A DNA stretch of 64,000 bases from assembly GCA_003439945.1 (NCBI GenBank), contig QVRM01005915.1, forward strand, positions 62,001 to 126,000, written 5' to 3'. Source of the stretch: Dermanyssus gallinae (lineage: Eukaryota > Arthropoda > Arachnida > Mesostigmata > Dermanyssidae). The notes under the pieces are model-generated. The model did no database searches. It was not told the DNA's origin and was given only the letters and a program-made list of their open reading frames with translations. The position numbers and the translations under genes are program-made. Below, one piece after another: positions 36,711-48,278 of this stretch; position 1 is the first letter of the stretch; every line of letters starts with the position of its first letter.

Positions 36711-37160
36711 TCAGATTGAGTTCCAAGCCCGTAGGGGACGGAGGATAAGATGCCGATTGGGAGGGTCATTAGTTAGGCCAAAGTAACCAATAACGATAGA
36801 AAACATTTCCCGGTTGACACAATCAAAAGCTTTCTTCATGGTAATGAGTACAGCATGAACTGGATTTGTTTTGCCGTTGATATACTCCAGTATGTATCCT
36901 ATTGCCTGCTCACAGGGCCCTGCTGGTAGAAACCCGATTTGATGTTGCGTCATTTGCGGCCGACAGTGGATAACAGGACGTGATGCAAGTGATTACCGAA
37001 GTGAACGAAATGAGTATATGACTTGACGAGCTAATTCTTTGCCATCGTAAGAACTGCACTGAACAATCGTGTCGCAAGTGGGACGAGCTCTAAATTGTCT
37101 TTAAAAGGTTCTATGGTGAGGCTGTTTGGTCCCGTCGCCTTTCCGCACGACATCTGCTTG
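36711..37160 (-). mobile_element. LINE reverse-transcriptase fragment, possibly R2-clade
   Basis: The minus strand reads KATGPNSLTIEPFK (about 37135-37095), then after frameshifts GFLPAGPCEQAIGYILEYI and ITMKKAFDCVNREM (motif A relic with MK in place of LD). The GC-x-EN/EQ style block before motif A resembles R2/NeSL-type RTs. It is strongly decayed. Confidence 0.6.
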
Positions 37161-37914
37161 ACTGTGACTCAATTTTACGAGCTAAAATTGATTTTTTTTT
37201 GTTCTGGGGGGTTTCGGGGGTAAGTCAAGCAAAATTAGTAAATAAAAGGTATTAAAACTTTACTTTTCTTTAAGTCCTCTGAGCCCGGACTTTTCCTCGC
37301 TCTCTCTGGCATTGACTTTGAGTAAGCCAGCGAACTTTTCGAATAGTTATAAATAATTTTTCATGCCAATATGAAAGTACATTTTCAGTCATTGATTACT
37401 TTTTAAGGTCTTGCCTAGAAAATAGGCAAAGCACCTAATTTTCGTCAGGGTTACATTCGGCCGCCATACAAAGATAAATAAAGGGTGAATTTTAATTAAT
37501 TAATACAACAATCAGATAGCGCTGATAACTTAGTGGCACATGTGAGTATGCTTAAGAGAGATACAATGCATGATGCATACTGGGCGTCATCGCTGTGGTA
37601 TTGCCACGGTAGTACAGTAGGACTCACAAACCAACTAAAATCCAGTCGCTCTCTTGGCTTCTTGTCGTTTAGTATGTCTCACAGTACTCTTTTATTGAGG
37701 GTATTTTACTAGGTCACATTAACTTGTTATTTACGGCAGTTCGACTTACAGTGATGTTTATTTTCGCATCTGCAGTAACTTCTGCGAATATTCTTTTAAA
37801 GACTAGTCCTCACGACCCTTAAGAAGCGCCTCTACAAGAGCCTGGAATCTCAGATGACCTCCCAATCTTAGGTTCCAAGGCTTTAGGTTTAGTTAAGTAA
37901 GTCAGTTTTAAAGG

Positions 37915-37953
<39 letters not shown>

Positions 37954-39297
37954 TTGTCATGTCCGTTGAATACTGTTGTTTGTTTATTGCGTACAGAATC
38001 TCAGTCGTAATTTTTCAGAAACTAATATATATATATATATATATCGTTTAGCGGGATAAGGCGAGTTTAACCTCTTTCCTTGTCAAAGACAGACATGCAT
38101 AGTTCTACCAATGGTTTTAGTTATTTATTTGTTAGCCCTATATTACAATCGCTCTTTCACTTCAGAGGTGAGCATGGCTCAGTGGATAGGTCCGATTCCC
38201 TTCTCCGAGCTTTGTTTTTAAGGTTGAAGTGTCCTGCTGAACGCTGGTTTTATCTCTCAAGCCTAGTGCTGACACCTACTGGCGTTCTGTAAAGTAACTG
38301 ACGTTGCATGGCTTGTGCCATTGCCTCCGTATGAACGCCACACCTCACGCAGGTGAGGCCTAATGCAAATCTATGCCGCTAATGAAGTGTGCCGCAAAGG
38401 CACGCTTTTTTTAGATATCAGGCAGGACAAACCTGGAAAACATGAACATTACTTTAAAAGTGACTGGTCCTACTCCAAATACACAACCTCCTAAACTCAA
38501 TAAGCCGTCACTTTGCCATCACCATGCAAGGCAAATTAGATCACGAATAACCCTTTAGCGGCAAGCTTATCTGCTGAAATGACATTTCAAGTTTCATGTT
38601 GAGGACTTTGCTTCCAACGACGCGCCGGCGTTTTCTAGTGTTTTTTAGAGACTCTGTTTAGGTCTGCTACCGAGCAACAACCTTGTGAGTATTATAAAAT
38701 CATTTTGCAAAGCCTATTTATCAAATACAAAAGCGTATGTCTACGACTTGAAAATGTAAATCTAGAATGTAGGTGTTTGCAGCGCACTATAAGCCGCTAT
38801 ATAGCTATATATTTTATGTGTAGATCTGATGGCTCATCATCTCACAACAAGATGCTGGTGTCACAACAAAAGTGCGCCTTCTTCAAGAAGGGCGATCCTA
38901 AATATTTGTTTTTAATGATACACCTGTACCAATAAAATCGAAAAAAATCGATAACTCTTGATAAAATGCGGGAAAATGCGGGGTAGAATGGGTATACAAT
39001 AATTCAAGAGCGAGTGGGCTATTGGCAGGTGCCAGAACAGGGATGTTGGATGCAAGGATACAATGAGCAAAATATAGGGAGGGGGAAGTACAGATTGTCA
39101 AGCTTGTTGAGCTTGAGGGCAGGGGCCAATCGAACATATTGTAAAATAATGTACAACCTTTTGGGGGGGGGGAGCAGAGGTATAGACCTGTCGGAAGCCC
39201 TAGCTATTGCATTAAATGTTAAAAAGGATCACGTCGCTGTTACAAATAAGTGGTTGTCCCAATGGAAGGCAAATACTCAGCGGTATGGTTTATCATC
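37161..39297. other. Intergenic, no gene supported
   Basis: TA arrays at 37918-37949 and 38027-38045. Other open frames are short and overlap on both strands. Confidence 0.5.
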
Positions 39298-39415
39298 TAT
39301 TCTCAATGAGCCTGCAGAAAGAAAACTTCGATCAACAGCGGGAATCGAATTGGCGATGACCCGATAAATGACAACTATGACTAGCGTAATAGCCCCTTAG
39401 ACCACGTAGCCACCC
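39298..39415 (-). mobile_element. SINE-2 copy (tRNA-derived)
   Basis: Minus-strand head GGTGGCTACGTGGTCTAAGG (A-box region TGGCTACGTGG), B box AATTCGATTCCCGC and end TTGATCGAAG. This is the best preserved of the three copies. Confidence 0.75.
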
Positions 39416-40096
39416 TGACGGACTTCATTTTTTTTTTACAATTAGCCAGGAACAAAAATGCATAGTGCACACCTTTTCGCTTGGGTAGTGTGGGACTTCC
39501 GAACCCACTAAAAACCTCTAATGGAATTATAAAGCTCTTTTGTTTATCGAAAACGACAGTTTACGAGATTGTGGCGAAATCGGCTGCGATTGCTTGAGTA
39601 AAAGTCAAACAGAATCTCTCTCTGGCCGATAAAGGCGTTTCCGCCTGTCAACGCGTTAAACGTCTGTCGTTGTTAATCTGGCAATTAAGGTTCTGCTCCA
39701 GGGCGGAAGGAGACATTGATATAAACAAAGCAAACTCCCTTATTGTATCGTCCATGCAAACGCAATAGTAGCGGCGTATCGCGCTCCGTAACACAAGCCA
39801 CCGTATATCTTTCTCTTTTTCCCTCACCCTCTGTAGGGCCTCTTCTCCACTCTACGCCCTCCCCTCTCATTCTGTTGTCCATTCCATTTAGCATCTGGCC
39901 TTTGTCCGCTCTCGAGCACAAGACAGCGAGATCTTCGACAGCAGCATAACTAGAAGTTTTAGCCAATTATTTTAGATAATTCAAAAGTAGTGAAAAAATA
40001 CCAATTCTAGTTATTTGTCGTGTGTTGTTCACGTGGATGTTCCCGAGTGATATGTCGTTTGAGCTGTGTGAACAAAGAGACTGTTCGACGGCGGAA

Positions 40097-40150
40097 TCGC
40101 AATACGATCAGATATATATCGTATCTGATATATATCTGATCGTATTGCGA
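40097..40150. repeat. Perfect 24-bp inverted repeat
   Basis: Arms at 40097-40120 and 40127-40150 (outer ends TCGCAATACGATCAGATATA...) are separated by a 6-base loop GTATCT. An uninterrupted stem this long is unlikely by chance. Confidence 0.95.
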
Positions 40151-40310
40151 GATTTTTTGGAGGTATTTTTTTAGTGCGTTTTATTTCCAGTATCTTATGT
40201 GTATTACAACATTATAGTCGTGTAGTTCGTACGGCTGAAAGCCCGTGTACGCAGCACTGGTTCTTGTTGATTATAGACTATCCTCCGTGTCGCTTATTAA
40301 AATACAAATA

Positions 40311-40383
40311 GCGGACAGGAGATTATTAATATATATATGGTATAAATGTGGCGGACAGGAGATTATTAATATATATATGGGAG

Positions 40384-40420
<37 letters not shown>
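40311..40420. repeat. 40-bp tandem duplication followed by (TA)n
   Basis: GCGGACAGGAGATTATTAAT begins at 40311 and again at 40351, a period of 40 bases. The second unit runs into a pure TA array at 40388-40420. Confidence 0.9.
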
Positions 40421-40423
<3 letters not shown>

Positions 40424-40479
40424 TAAAGAACCAGCTAGCATGCCAATGCGATCTAACTTGGGCCGTTAGATCATCAATC

Positions 40480-41600
40480 GAGTTCATCATTGAGTGACGG
40501 CGGAAAAGAGTACAGGAGCTTAAGAGTCCGCACCGGCGGGTTCAGCCGATGACGACTGATGCGAGTCGCGTGTCGTGCGCAGATGAAAACAACATTGGTC
40601 GACTTACGGATGCTAAGCTGTGGTGACACCGCTGAGGCGCGTGCCTGCAAAGGAGGCTGTAGCGGTGGAGGCGGCCGCAGTTTGTTTTGCAGCTTTCTGT
40701 CGGCGACATCACGACCTGGCCACGATAGTGGTGGACATAGTAGGAGGCATGGTGAGAAGGGTGAAGGCGAAGGCGATCGACTTTCGCTGGACGCACGTAA
40801 GCACTCGCTACAAGACGATAAAAGCATCCTTCTTCCGAGAATATCGACGCCAACCGGTGCTGACGCGCTCACAGTCGCACTGTAGTCGGGGCTGTTTGAA
40901 TTAGCATAGCATCAGTCCGACAAATCGCACAGCACAGCTACCAACAACGACAGCCACAACCACCACCACCACCACCGCCACAGCAGCAGCAGCAACAGCA
41001 GAAATCGCATAGGAATCAATTGATTGATTACCAGCCACTAACATCAACTGTTAGGTTCACAGAGAAGGTAGATCTGGACCACGAGCATCCGGGTTTCGCT
41101 GGTAACAGAACGCGCAGCGCCAGCTAACAGCATGTTTTAGTACTGCTTTAGCTTTAGCTTACATATGCTTTAGCTGCTACGGCCAGTAAGTACTACTTGT
41201 ACTCTTGATACTGCGGCTACTGTTGTCGCAGTACTTAACCACAGCTGATCGGCGTCGTGTCGGTCTGGGCAGCTTTCTGTTCTTTGATGACCCCCCTCTA
41301 ACCGACCTACAGACCGACCGACGCAGACCAGACGAGGTTTCCCACCGTGTTCCACTCGCACCTACAAACAAAGGGCGAGAATTGTAGTGGAGAGCTGGAC
41401 GGCGTACAGGAGGAATGCGCGGACAGTTCATTCGTACAAGCCAGCTACGACCAGAGTGAGGCCCCACTGAGGCGCCATCCCCCCCCCCCCCCCCCCCGTC
41501 CCCCCGCTCTTCGACCCCCTCGCTTTGATATACCACCGTTCATCGGCTTAGATTGTCGCTTGTCGTCTCGAGCCACAACGTAGGTACGCGTATTCACGCG
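40480..41600. other. GC-rich region with CAG/CCA and poly-C runs
   Basis: The segment is markedly richer in CpG than its surroundings. It has a (CCA)n(CAG)n run at 40957-41002 and a C-run at about 41480-41497. Long open frames occur on both strands (40559-40904 + and 40872-40474 -; 41536-41177 -), none with a recognisable domain. It could be a promoter with first exons of an unplaced gene; a GTAAGC donor-like site lies at about 40798 on the plus strand. Confidence 0.3.
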
Positions 41601-41681
41601 CAACACAGTGTAATGAATTCCATGCAATATGAATTGGATTGATAGAAACGAAGTGCTCCTACGTGATACGTGGATAGTGTA

Positions 41682-41865
41682 AAGTTTTCGTGCTGACCCT
41701 CAGCCAAGATTTAACGTCCACGGTACTGTTTTTCACATTGCTTCATAGACGGACGGACCCCCACAAATACAAATGTGCAATGGTGGGGCTCGAACCCGCG
41801 CACCCATGCGCCTCCTCAGGTTGCGAGGCGCAGACTTAAGCCAACATTCCACTGGGCTCGACACT
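41682..41865 (-). mobile_element. SINE-1 copy with 11-bp target-site duplication
   Basis: A complete minus-strand copy from the GAGCCCAGTGGAATGTTGGC head to the CAGCACGAAAACTT end. It is flanked by TGGATAGTGTA at 41671-41681 and 41866-41876, a perfect 11-bp duplication. This fixes both ends of the SINE. Confidence 0.95.
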
Positions 41866-42499
41866 TGGATAGTGTACGGCTATCCAAATGGTCAGTGGTT
41901 TGTATGCGCAGGCCCACACTTACAGTAAAAACGAGAGACAAGCACGACAATGATGGAAACGGTACCCGTGCGAGACGGTTAGCGTCACGGTTATGGTTGG
42001 CCAGTTACGAATTTTTCGATTTGCTCTCCGCACGAATGGGGCTTATGGTCCTAACATCAATTCGGGTGCAGACAACATCCACACACTTGTTGGACGCTAG
42101 CGAATGAAGTCATCTTAGCGTCCGTCAAAATGTTATAGGCGAACACAGTGAGTTAGTTAAGGCGCAAGATTATTAATTAGATGGTAATTACATTTAAGTC
42201 GGTTTAGGTAACTATCACAACAACCTGACTAGGCTAACGTCTTTCGATATTTCTGCATGTTGTGGCTGTCAAAGATTCGTCTGAGTAAGGTGAAATCATA
42301 ATATATTGCCTTCTTTAGAAAGCTGTGCTGCTGTCATCAGGTCAGAAATGAAGCAGCTATTTCCAGTGATAGCTTTTATGGGTGTGGGGCTTCATAGAAA
42401 ACCCGTAGCCTTCTATGAGTCCTGACACCTAGTTAATTTAGTGCCTCAAGTGAAGATATTGTACGTTATGGCATTTTATCTGAAGCTCGTCGCTATTTG

Positions 42500-42762
42500 C
42501 TATTTTTCGTCTCATAAAAATTACATGGCTTTTTACGTCCAGCTATGTGACGACGTGCCGTTAAAGCGCTGTGAACGATTGCTGATTGGTAAAACAGTTG
42601 ATAGGAGAGCTCTAAGTCATCGAGATACATTAGGACGCCCATTTGTGGGCTCAGCTCGTTCCAGCCGAAGCCTTCGTTTTGGTACACTTCAAGCAAGTCT
42701 CTGCATGTGCTGTTGTAACCGTCGAATTGTCTCCAAAGGTCTTCAAAGGCGATACACCAATA
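42500..42762 (-). CDS. Candidate coding exon, unknown protein
   Basis: After a possible acceptor CCGCTAG the minus strand is open for 88 codons with protein-like composition: FEDLWRQFDGYNSTC, then VYQNEGFGWNELSPQMG and VLMYLDDLELSYQLF. It has three Trp and several conserved-looking aromatic residues. Possible donors lie near 42534 (GTAAAA). Another minus frame is also open for 40 codons over the first half. I do not recognise a family. It lies upstream of the PLCXD-like gene on the same strand, so it could belong to a separate gene. Confidence 0.35.
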
Positions 42763-42859
42763 ATTCTAGCGGCTTTGGTAAGTTCCCGAAACTCCTACAG
42801 CGTGATATTCCAAAGTTGTTCTCTTTTGCTAAGAGTCTTGGCTGAGATTTTTAGATAGC

Positions 42860-45654
42860 CACACGAGCAAAGTTGGGAAATTCGCTTAAATCGTGAACAA
42901 CACTTCCTCTTGTACCGATATTTGCCTGGTGGGTATTGTTTCTACATTTTTCAAAAGTTATTCAAATAAAAACTTCTATGCGCCGAAATGATATTTTCCG
43001 GTATTTGTGGGTTTCCTGCTAGCGGCATGCTATGAGCGAAATCTAAAGCTGAAAGCCTAGATATCTCGCTTATCTGAAGGGAGTCCACAAATACCAGTGC
43101 AATACAATACTAATGACGATAATAATGTTCGATCTTCGGCCGAAATTTGAGTAAACTTATTCACTTATTAAGAACATCTGTTGTCATTTATGTATCTAGT
43201 AGTATTAGTAGTAAAGGTAGTTGTTTTCTTTTTATAGTTGTGGAAGCATATGATATAAGGTAGTACTACATACAAATATTAATATCAGTTTATTACGAAG
43301 CTTCTGTTTTGTAATCGCGTCTGTTTCAAACGTTGTCATTGCATTGTATTTTTCGACCCTCTCCTTATCCGTTCTATTTATCTCTCCTAATGCGAGGGTA
43401 AGTGCGAGCCTAATTACTCATCATGAGGAGAGACGTCTGCGAGGCAGCTTTTAGCAGGGTGACCGGTGCGGACCTGCGTTCTTTCTTCTAACTGTACACT
43501 AGTGTTATTTTCGTCGGCTTTCCGACGCTCACGGGAGGACCTGGGATCTCATGAGAGTCTCTCTGGTAACTCTCTAATCGACGGAGGTCTGGGAATAAGC
43601 GCTGTTGAGGAAACACTTACGGTGATGGAGATTAAGCTCTATGCACTGCTTTCCGTCGCATGTGAAGCAAACTGTTCGAGCTTTCGATAGTTAAAGGTGT
43701 CACATTATCGACAACATCGTCAAATGCGTGAATATTTTCTTGTACATAAATGAAATAAGGGACATTTCAAAGAAATTGTCACAGTAAAGCAATCATAGCG
43801 TGTGGCTTTCGACAAAATATTAATAACAGAGTAACAGACGCAGCTAGACACAATGCTCGACATGACAGCACCCCCCGGCATATGTCTTGGAGCAATTCCA
43901 TGCGCTCCTCACACACGTTTTCAGCGCAATTGATAGGTATATAAAACCGCTTATTATGCTATGAGTCGCCGCTCATCATGGGAAGTCTTCCCATGGGGAC
44001 ACTAAATGCTAAGCAATGCTCTGTTTTATCAGCCCGTGCTGCCAATTGAGAATAACCCTGCGGTTTTTCGGTCGAGTTTGGTCGACGTCTAAACCGAATC
44101 GCTGTTACACCGAGGTACTCCCGTCGGTAGAACTCTTGTCGTTTGGTAGAAGTTCATACACAACCGATTCTATTTTCTAAAATATATTTATAGGATGGCC
44201 GCTGCAATAGGAACTGCAAACTCGGAAGTGCCTAATGACTGTATTGCATTGCAAAAAGCATCCATTTGGTGCTCATATATAATATATTTTGTTATCATTT
44301 AATTGCGCAAAATGTCCATGTGCTTATATGGACGTTTTTTTCCTGAATTGTCGTCCTAGATTATAAGCTCTATAAGCATGAGCACATTGGCGGATGGCGA
44401 TTGCCGACGTGTGCGAGCGAAGCCGGTGTAGAAGAGAGGAGGGACTACAATTACTAATTAAATGATTGTTTTACCGTTTCCCTTAGAATGGATTAAATTA
44501 TTGTTTTACCCTTTTCCTTAAACTTTGAAAGCTAATTTGTGTACTAACAAACACATGTTTGTTACGTCGATCGGCCCCTGCTCGCAGTTCCTTACGGTGA
44601 TGGATCTTTAATTTTTGGAGCTCACAGTAAGAGTCGTCTATTTTGTCATACCCCAATCATCTTCAAACTTGCTGAAACTCCCTGTCGTCGCACCGTAGAC
44701 GCGGTTCCGGGGGAACGCCCATCACCAGGAACGTGTCTAAGATAACGTAGATCTAGCAGCTTCTGAAGATGCGTTCCAGACAGAGAGTTCTCCGTTTAAA
44801 GAGTAAAGTGAGATCTGTCTAGCCGAAAGGTTTCCTTGATATTTCCATTTTGTCTTAACGATGTATTCACAATTTCGAGCTGACATAGAACCAGCGAAAG
44901 CTGACAACAATTCAATATAATTGCATTGTTCTACAGAAATGCTTACGTTTATGCCGATCTACACGTAATAGAAAGTGAGTGAAAACAGATTTAAGTAACC
45001 TGTGCGGCGCCGTAAGATAGAGCACGATTGCAAATTGTCGCACAGAGTTGCAGTGTCATCGGTATCAATCTGTGTGGCAAACATATTATACCATATTAAT
45101 GGATGGAATAATGGATATGGACAATAACTGTAGTAACCACCTTGCCAACATCGACAAAAATGCGAGTAGATGAGGGATCACCCCACCTACAGAATAGAAA
45201 GGCCTTTTGCCCGGACGAACAAAGACTTTTTTTAAATTCAAGGCTGACTCTATTCTAAAGGTAGCCAAGCTTCGTACGCCAGACGTAGATAAGTGATCTA
45301 GACAAAACCCACGAGAATCACGAACCTCAAATGTGAATACATGGAATTCGATCTAAAGCAGATTTTTTTCCAAGAACTACAATTGCAGTGGCGTAGAATT
45401 AGCGTTATCAACAAAATGGGTAAAGCCAAGAAAGCGAGATCGCAGTGGTCCAAGCGGCAGATACGGAAGGCCATTATTGGGGCAGACTCAAACGGAATGT
45501 CTACAATGATGCCGACGCAAGCTGGTGAACTGCTTAAGGCAAACTGGCCATAGACGGCGCATTGGTAAAGGAAATCAGTAGGAGCCAGACAACTTATTCA
45601 TCGGGAGGTTTCTCCTTCTCCTCCCCCTCCGACGTTTCTCGTCAGCCGAACGGT
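42860..45654. other. Intergenic, no gene supported
   Basis: Near 43614-43690 the minus strand reads ARTVCFTCDGKQCIELNLHH up to a strong GTAAGT donor, in a phase that would also fit the exon at 33806; it is noted only as a weak candidate. A 37-bp imperfect tandem duplication lies at about 44450-44525 (GATTGTTTTACC unit). At 45419-45553 (+) a short reading KARSQWSKRQIRKAI resembles a psq-type helix-turn-helix. Confidence 0.3.
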
Positions 45655-45775
45655 CTCTGCAAATATGGTTGCAAAAGTGACCGACAGATTGGATCAACAA
45701 TGGGGATTGAACTGGCGTCACCGCGGTAAGTGACAACCATGACTAGTTTCCTGGACCACGCCCATAACACCTTTT
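45655..45775 (-). mobile_element. SINE-2 copy (tRNA-derived)
   Basis: Minus-strand head ATGGGCGTGGTCCAGGAAAC, block GTCATGGTTGTCACTTACCG and B-box-like CCAGTTCAATCCCC. It is the most diverged of the three copies. Confidence 0.65.
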
Positions 45776-46212
45776 TTGTTCCTGCTGAAACCTCTCAGCA
45801 TTACTTTTGGGGGAATACGAAAATTCTGATGGACGTGTGCCACTCCAGCCATGGTGACTAGTCTGGGACACGCAAGCTCAGTAAATCCGCTTCCCCCCAC
45901 CCCCAGGAGATCGGTAACTGCGTAGGCATTTATGGGCGCGGGTGTTGGACCAACTCCTACATTCTACTCCAATTTGGCCCGGTTGAAAGAAAGCAGACAC
46001 TACTAGGCTTTGTACTAAAGTTATTGATGTATCAGCAATACTTGGTGGCTATGCACGAGGTATCAGCATTGACGCTGTCATTCCGTTGGTCTCATAGACA
46101 AGTCGGCGCTAATGGCGATCCTATGTTACTTAACACAACATGTTTCAGTTTAATTACACTGGTTGCCGCTGAATAGTAGAATGAAATGCTCCTATGGCGC
46201 GGGGGGGGGGGG

Positions 46213-46293
46213 ACCCCTGACCTTTCAAAGGAGCCAGAAAAGTATCTTTGTATCTTGTGAAAGGTCAGGGGTGCAAGAAATCTTTAACGAGCC

Positions 46294-46325
<32 letters not shown>
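46213..46325. repeat. Inverted repeat beside a (TA)n array
   Basis: ACCCCTGACCTTT at 46213-46225 is repeated inverted at 46261-46273, after a run of 12 G. A pure TA array follows at 46296-46325. Confidence 0.85.
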
Positions 46326-46328
<3 letters not shown>

Positions 46329-46673
46329 CGCAAACAGATAAGCTTTGAGACAGAAACGAATCTAGGGTACACACCGTACATGCTAAGCTATTACTCACAA
46401 TCGAACGTTATCTACAGCAGAGTGGTACTGGGTTCAAAATTATCATTATCTGCTCGCCGTCAATCCGTCTACGTAGTCAGCAATTCTAGTCAGTAGTCCC
46501 GTCACGAGATAAGATAGACTAAACCACGTAACGTGTTTTCCTGTACTACTTGTGGGTCTAGTGCATTCTCCGTGAGTACAGTATATGAACGTAATTAATG
46601 CTATGGCTAGTTACAAAGTTGTATCGCAAACGATTATACCTACAGTTCTGTTCACAACAAATGATCAATTTTG

Positions 46674-46773
46674 ATTATTTTAGTATTTGCGGAGCTATTA
46701 TTCGCAAGTACTAAAATAATAGTTTTCTCTCTTTAGCAACAAGGTACGAGGCAACATTGTAATTGCCTCGTAC
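46674..46773. repeat. Two adjacent hairpins
   Basis: The first has 18-base arms with one mismatch (46674-46691 and 46703-46720, ATTATTTTAGTATTTGCG). The second has perfect 11-base arms (46744-46754 and 46763-46773, GTACGAGGCAA). Only 24 bases separate them. Confidence 0.85.
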
Positions 46774-47522
46774 GCGCTTATAAATAGGTATTATATTTGT
46801 AAAGCAGAATATGTTAGCGTCATGGTCATCGTTTTTTTAAGCCTGGATATTGCATCGTCGGCCTTTGATAATCCATATGACTCTGTCCGGTTGCTCAAAT
46901 GAGAGATTTTTTACGGAAATACTTTGACATGCAAGTGCATACTATGTGGAAGCCACCGCAGTAACTGAATAGTTTATCATCTTCTAGCATTGTTTGCTAT
47001 TTCAAATACTGCTAGCATTGTACTATTAAATAAAAGTCAGACTTTGCTTTAAAGAGTTATTACGAATCCATATTTACATTCTCTGGTTCTGATCCATGAA
47101 AAATTGGTGCTTTTTCTCTAGTATGTGGTGTTTTCAACTGGTGTGCGTGTCTGTGTCGTCTTCGTCTGGTGTACGTTAATATCTAAACAAATGTTGGCCT
47201 TGTTGTTAACCAGATGCCTTTGTTTTTGCCTCAACTTTTCCAGATCGCTTTTTTTACGAAAGAAGCAGCCACGGCCAACATTTGATGGACTAGAAACATC
47301 TTAACTACTAATAGTTGGCCGCGTGTCGCTTCAAACGGGCGCAGCAGACCGAGTAATTATATACCGCTGGCTGGCGAGTAACTACCTCGGAGCGTTGCAT
47401 GGCTGGCCAAAGTAACACGACTTTACGAGTGCGCTTGTCTTCGAAATGGAAATGTTTGCAGAGTACGGAATACGTGTTTAGCAAAAATGGGTGCGCCAAC
47501 TATGAGCTCTTGATTATGCTCT

Positions 47523-47614
47523 CTTTATATATATATATATATATATATATCATGATTTATTAAGAATACTGATGGAGCGACAATTGTCTCCTAAGAACGC
47601 AGGGGGGGGGGGCA

Positions 47615-47649
<35 letters not shown>

Positions 47650-47706
47650 ATGAGGCCATACTTTGCAGTACGGTGCTCTACAATATGCGCCTAGTTTGAG
47701 TCCTTG

Positions 47707-47768
<62 letters not shown>

Positions 47769-47906
47769 CATATATCATATTTTGCTCTACAAATATCTAT
47801 ATTGGGCTGCAGCGCGGCTAAAGAGACTAACCAAGGACGTACATCAGTATATGTCAGTCTGTTTTGTTGCAGACAAATCGGGTGCTACTCTTGCATTATA
47901 TATACA

Positions 47907-47977
<71 letters not shown>
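47523..47977. repeat. Cluster of four (TA)n arrays
   Basis: Arrays at 47523-47550, 47618-47647, 47708-47770 and 47917-47977, with a run of 10 G at about 47601. Open frames of alternating Ile and Tyr here are artefacts. Confidence 0.95.
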
Positions 47978-47979
<2 letters not shown>

Positions 47980-48278
47980 CGCATTGTGTCCGGAAATTTG
48001 TTGAAAAGCAAGCATTGTAGGGCTTGTTAAGGCAAATAATTCTGAGAAAAATTCTGATTTCTACAAAGGGCATACAACGGCGGCCATAAGACTCAAAATT
48101 ATCGTTTAGAAGATAATTTGCAGACATTGAAGTTCTATTATTTGCTTCCAATTGAATTGCAGACAATGAAGTTCTATTATTAGCTTATTTCGTGCAATAC
48201 TATAAAACCATAACACTACAACCCTTCACAGCGCTTAAAGCTAACACAATCAGGAAAATGCACATTTTATGAAGATCA

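Noticed and set aside
40474..41627. Multiple long open frames on both strands in GC-rich DNA
   Set aside because: High GC reduces stop codons; none has recognisable motifs. Kept as a possible promoter region only.
43614..43690. Minus-strand segment ARTVCFTCDGKQCIELN up to a GTAAGT donor as first exon of the PLCXD-like gene
   Set aside because: The phase fits, but there is no start codon or signal peptide in the frame and the intron would be nearly 10 kb; a one-in-three phase match is weak evidence.
47704..48166. Several open frames of alternating Ile-Tyr
   Set aside because: Artefacts of (TA)n arrays.
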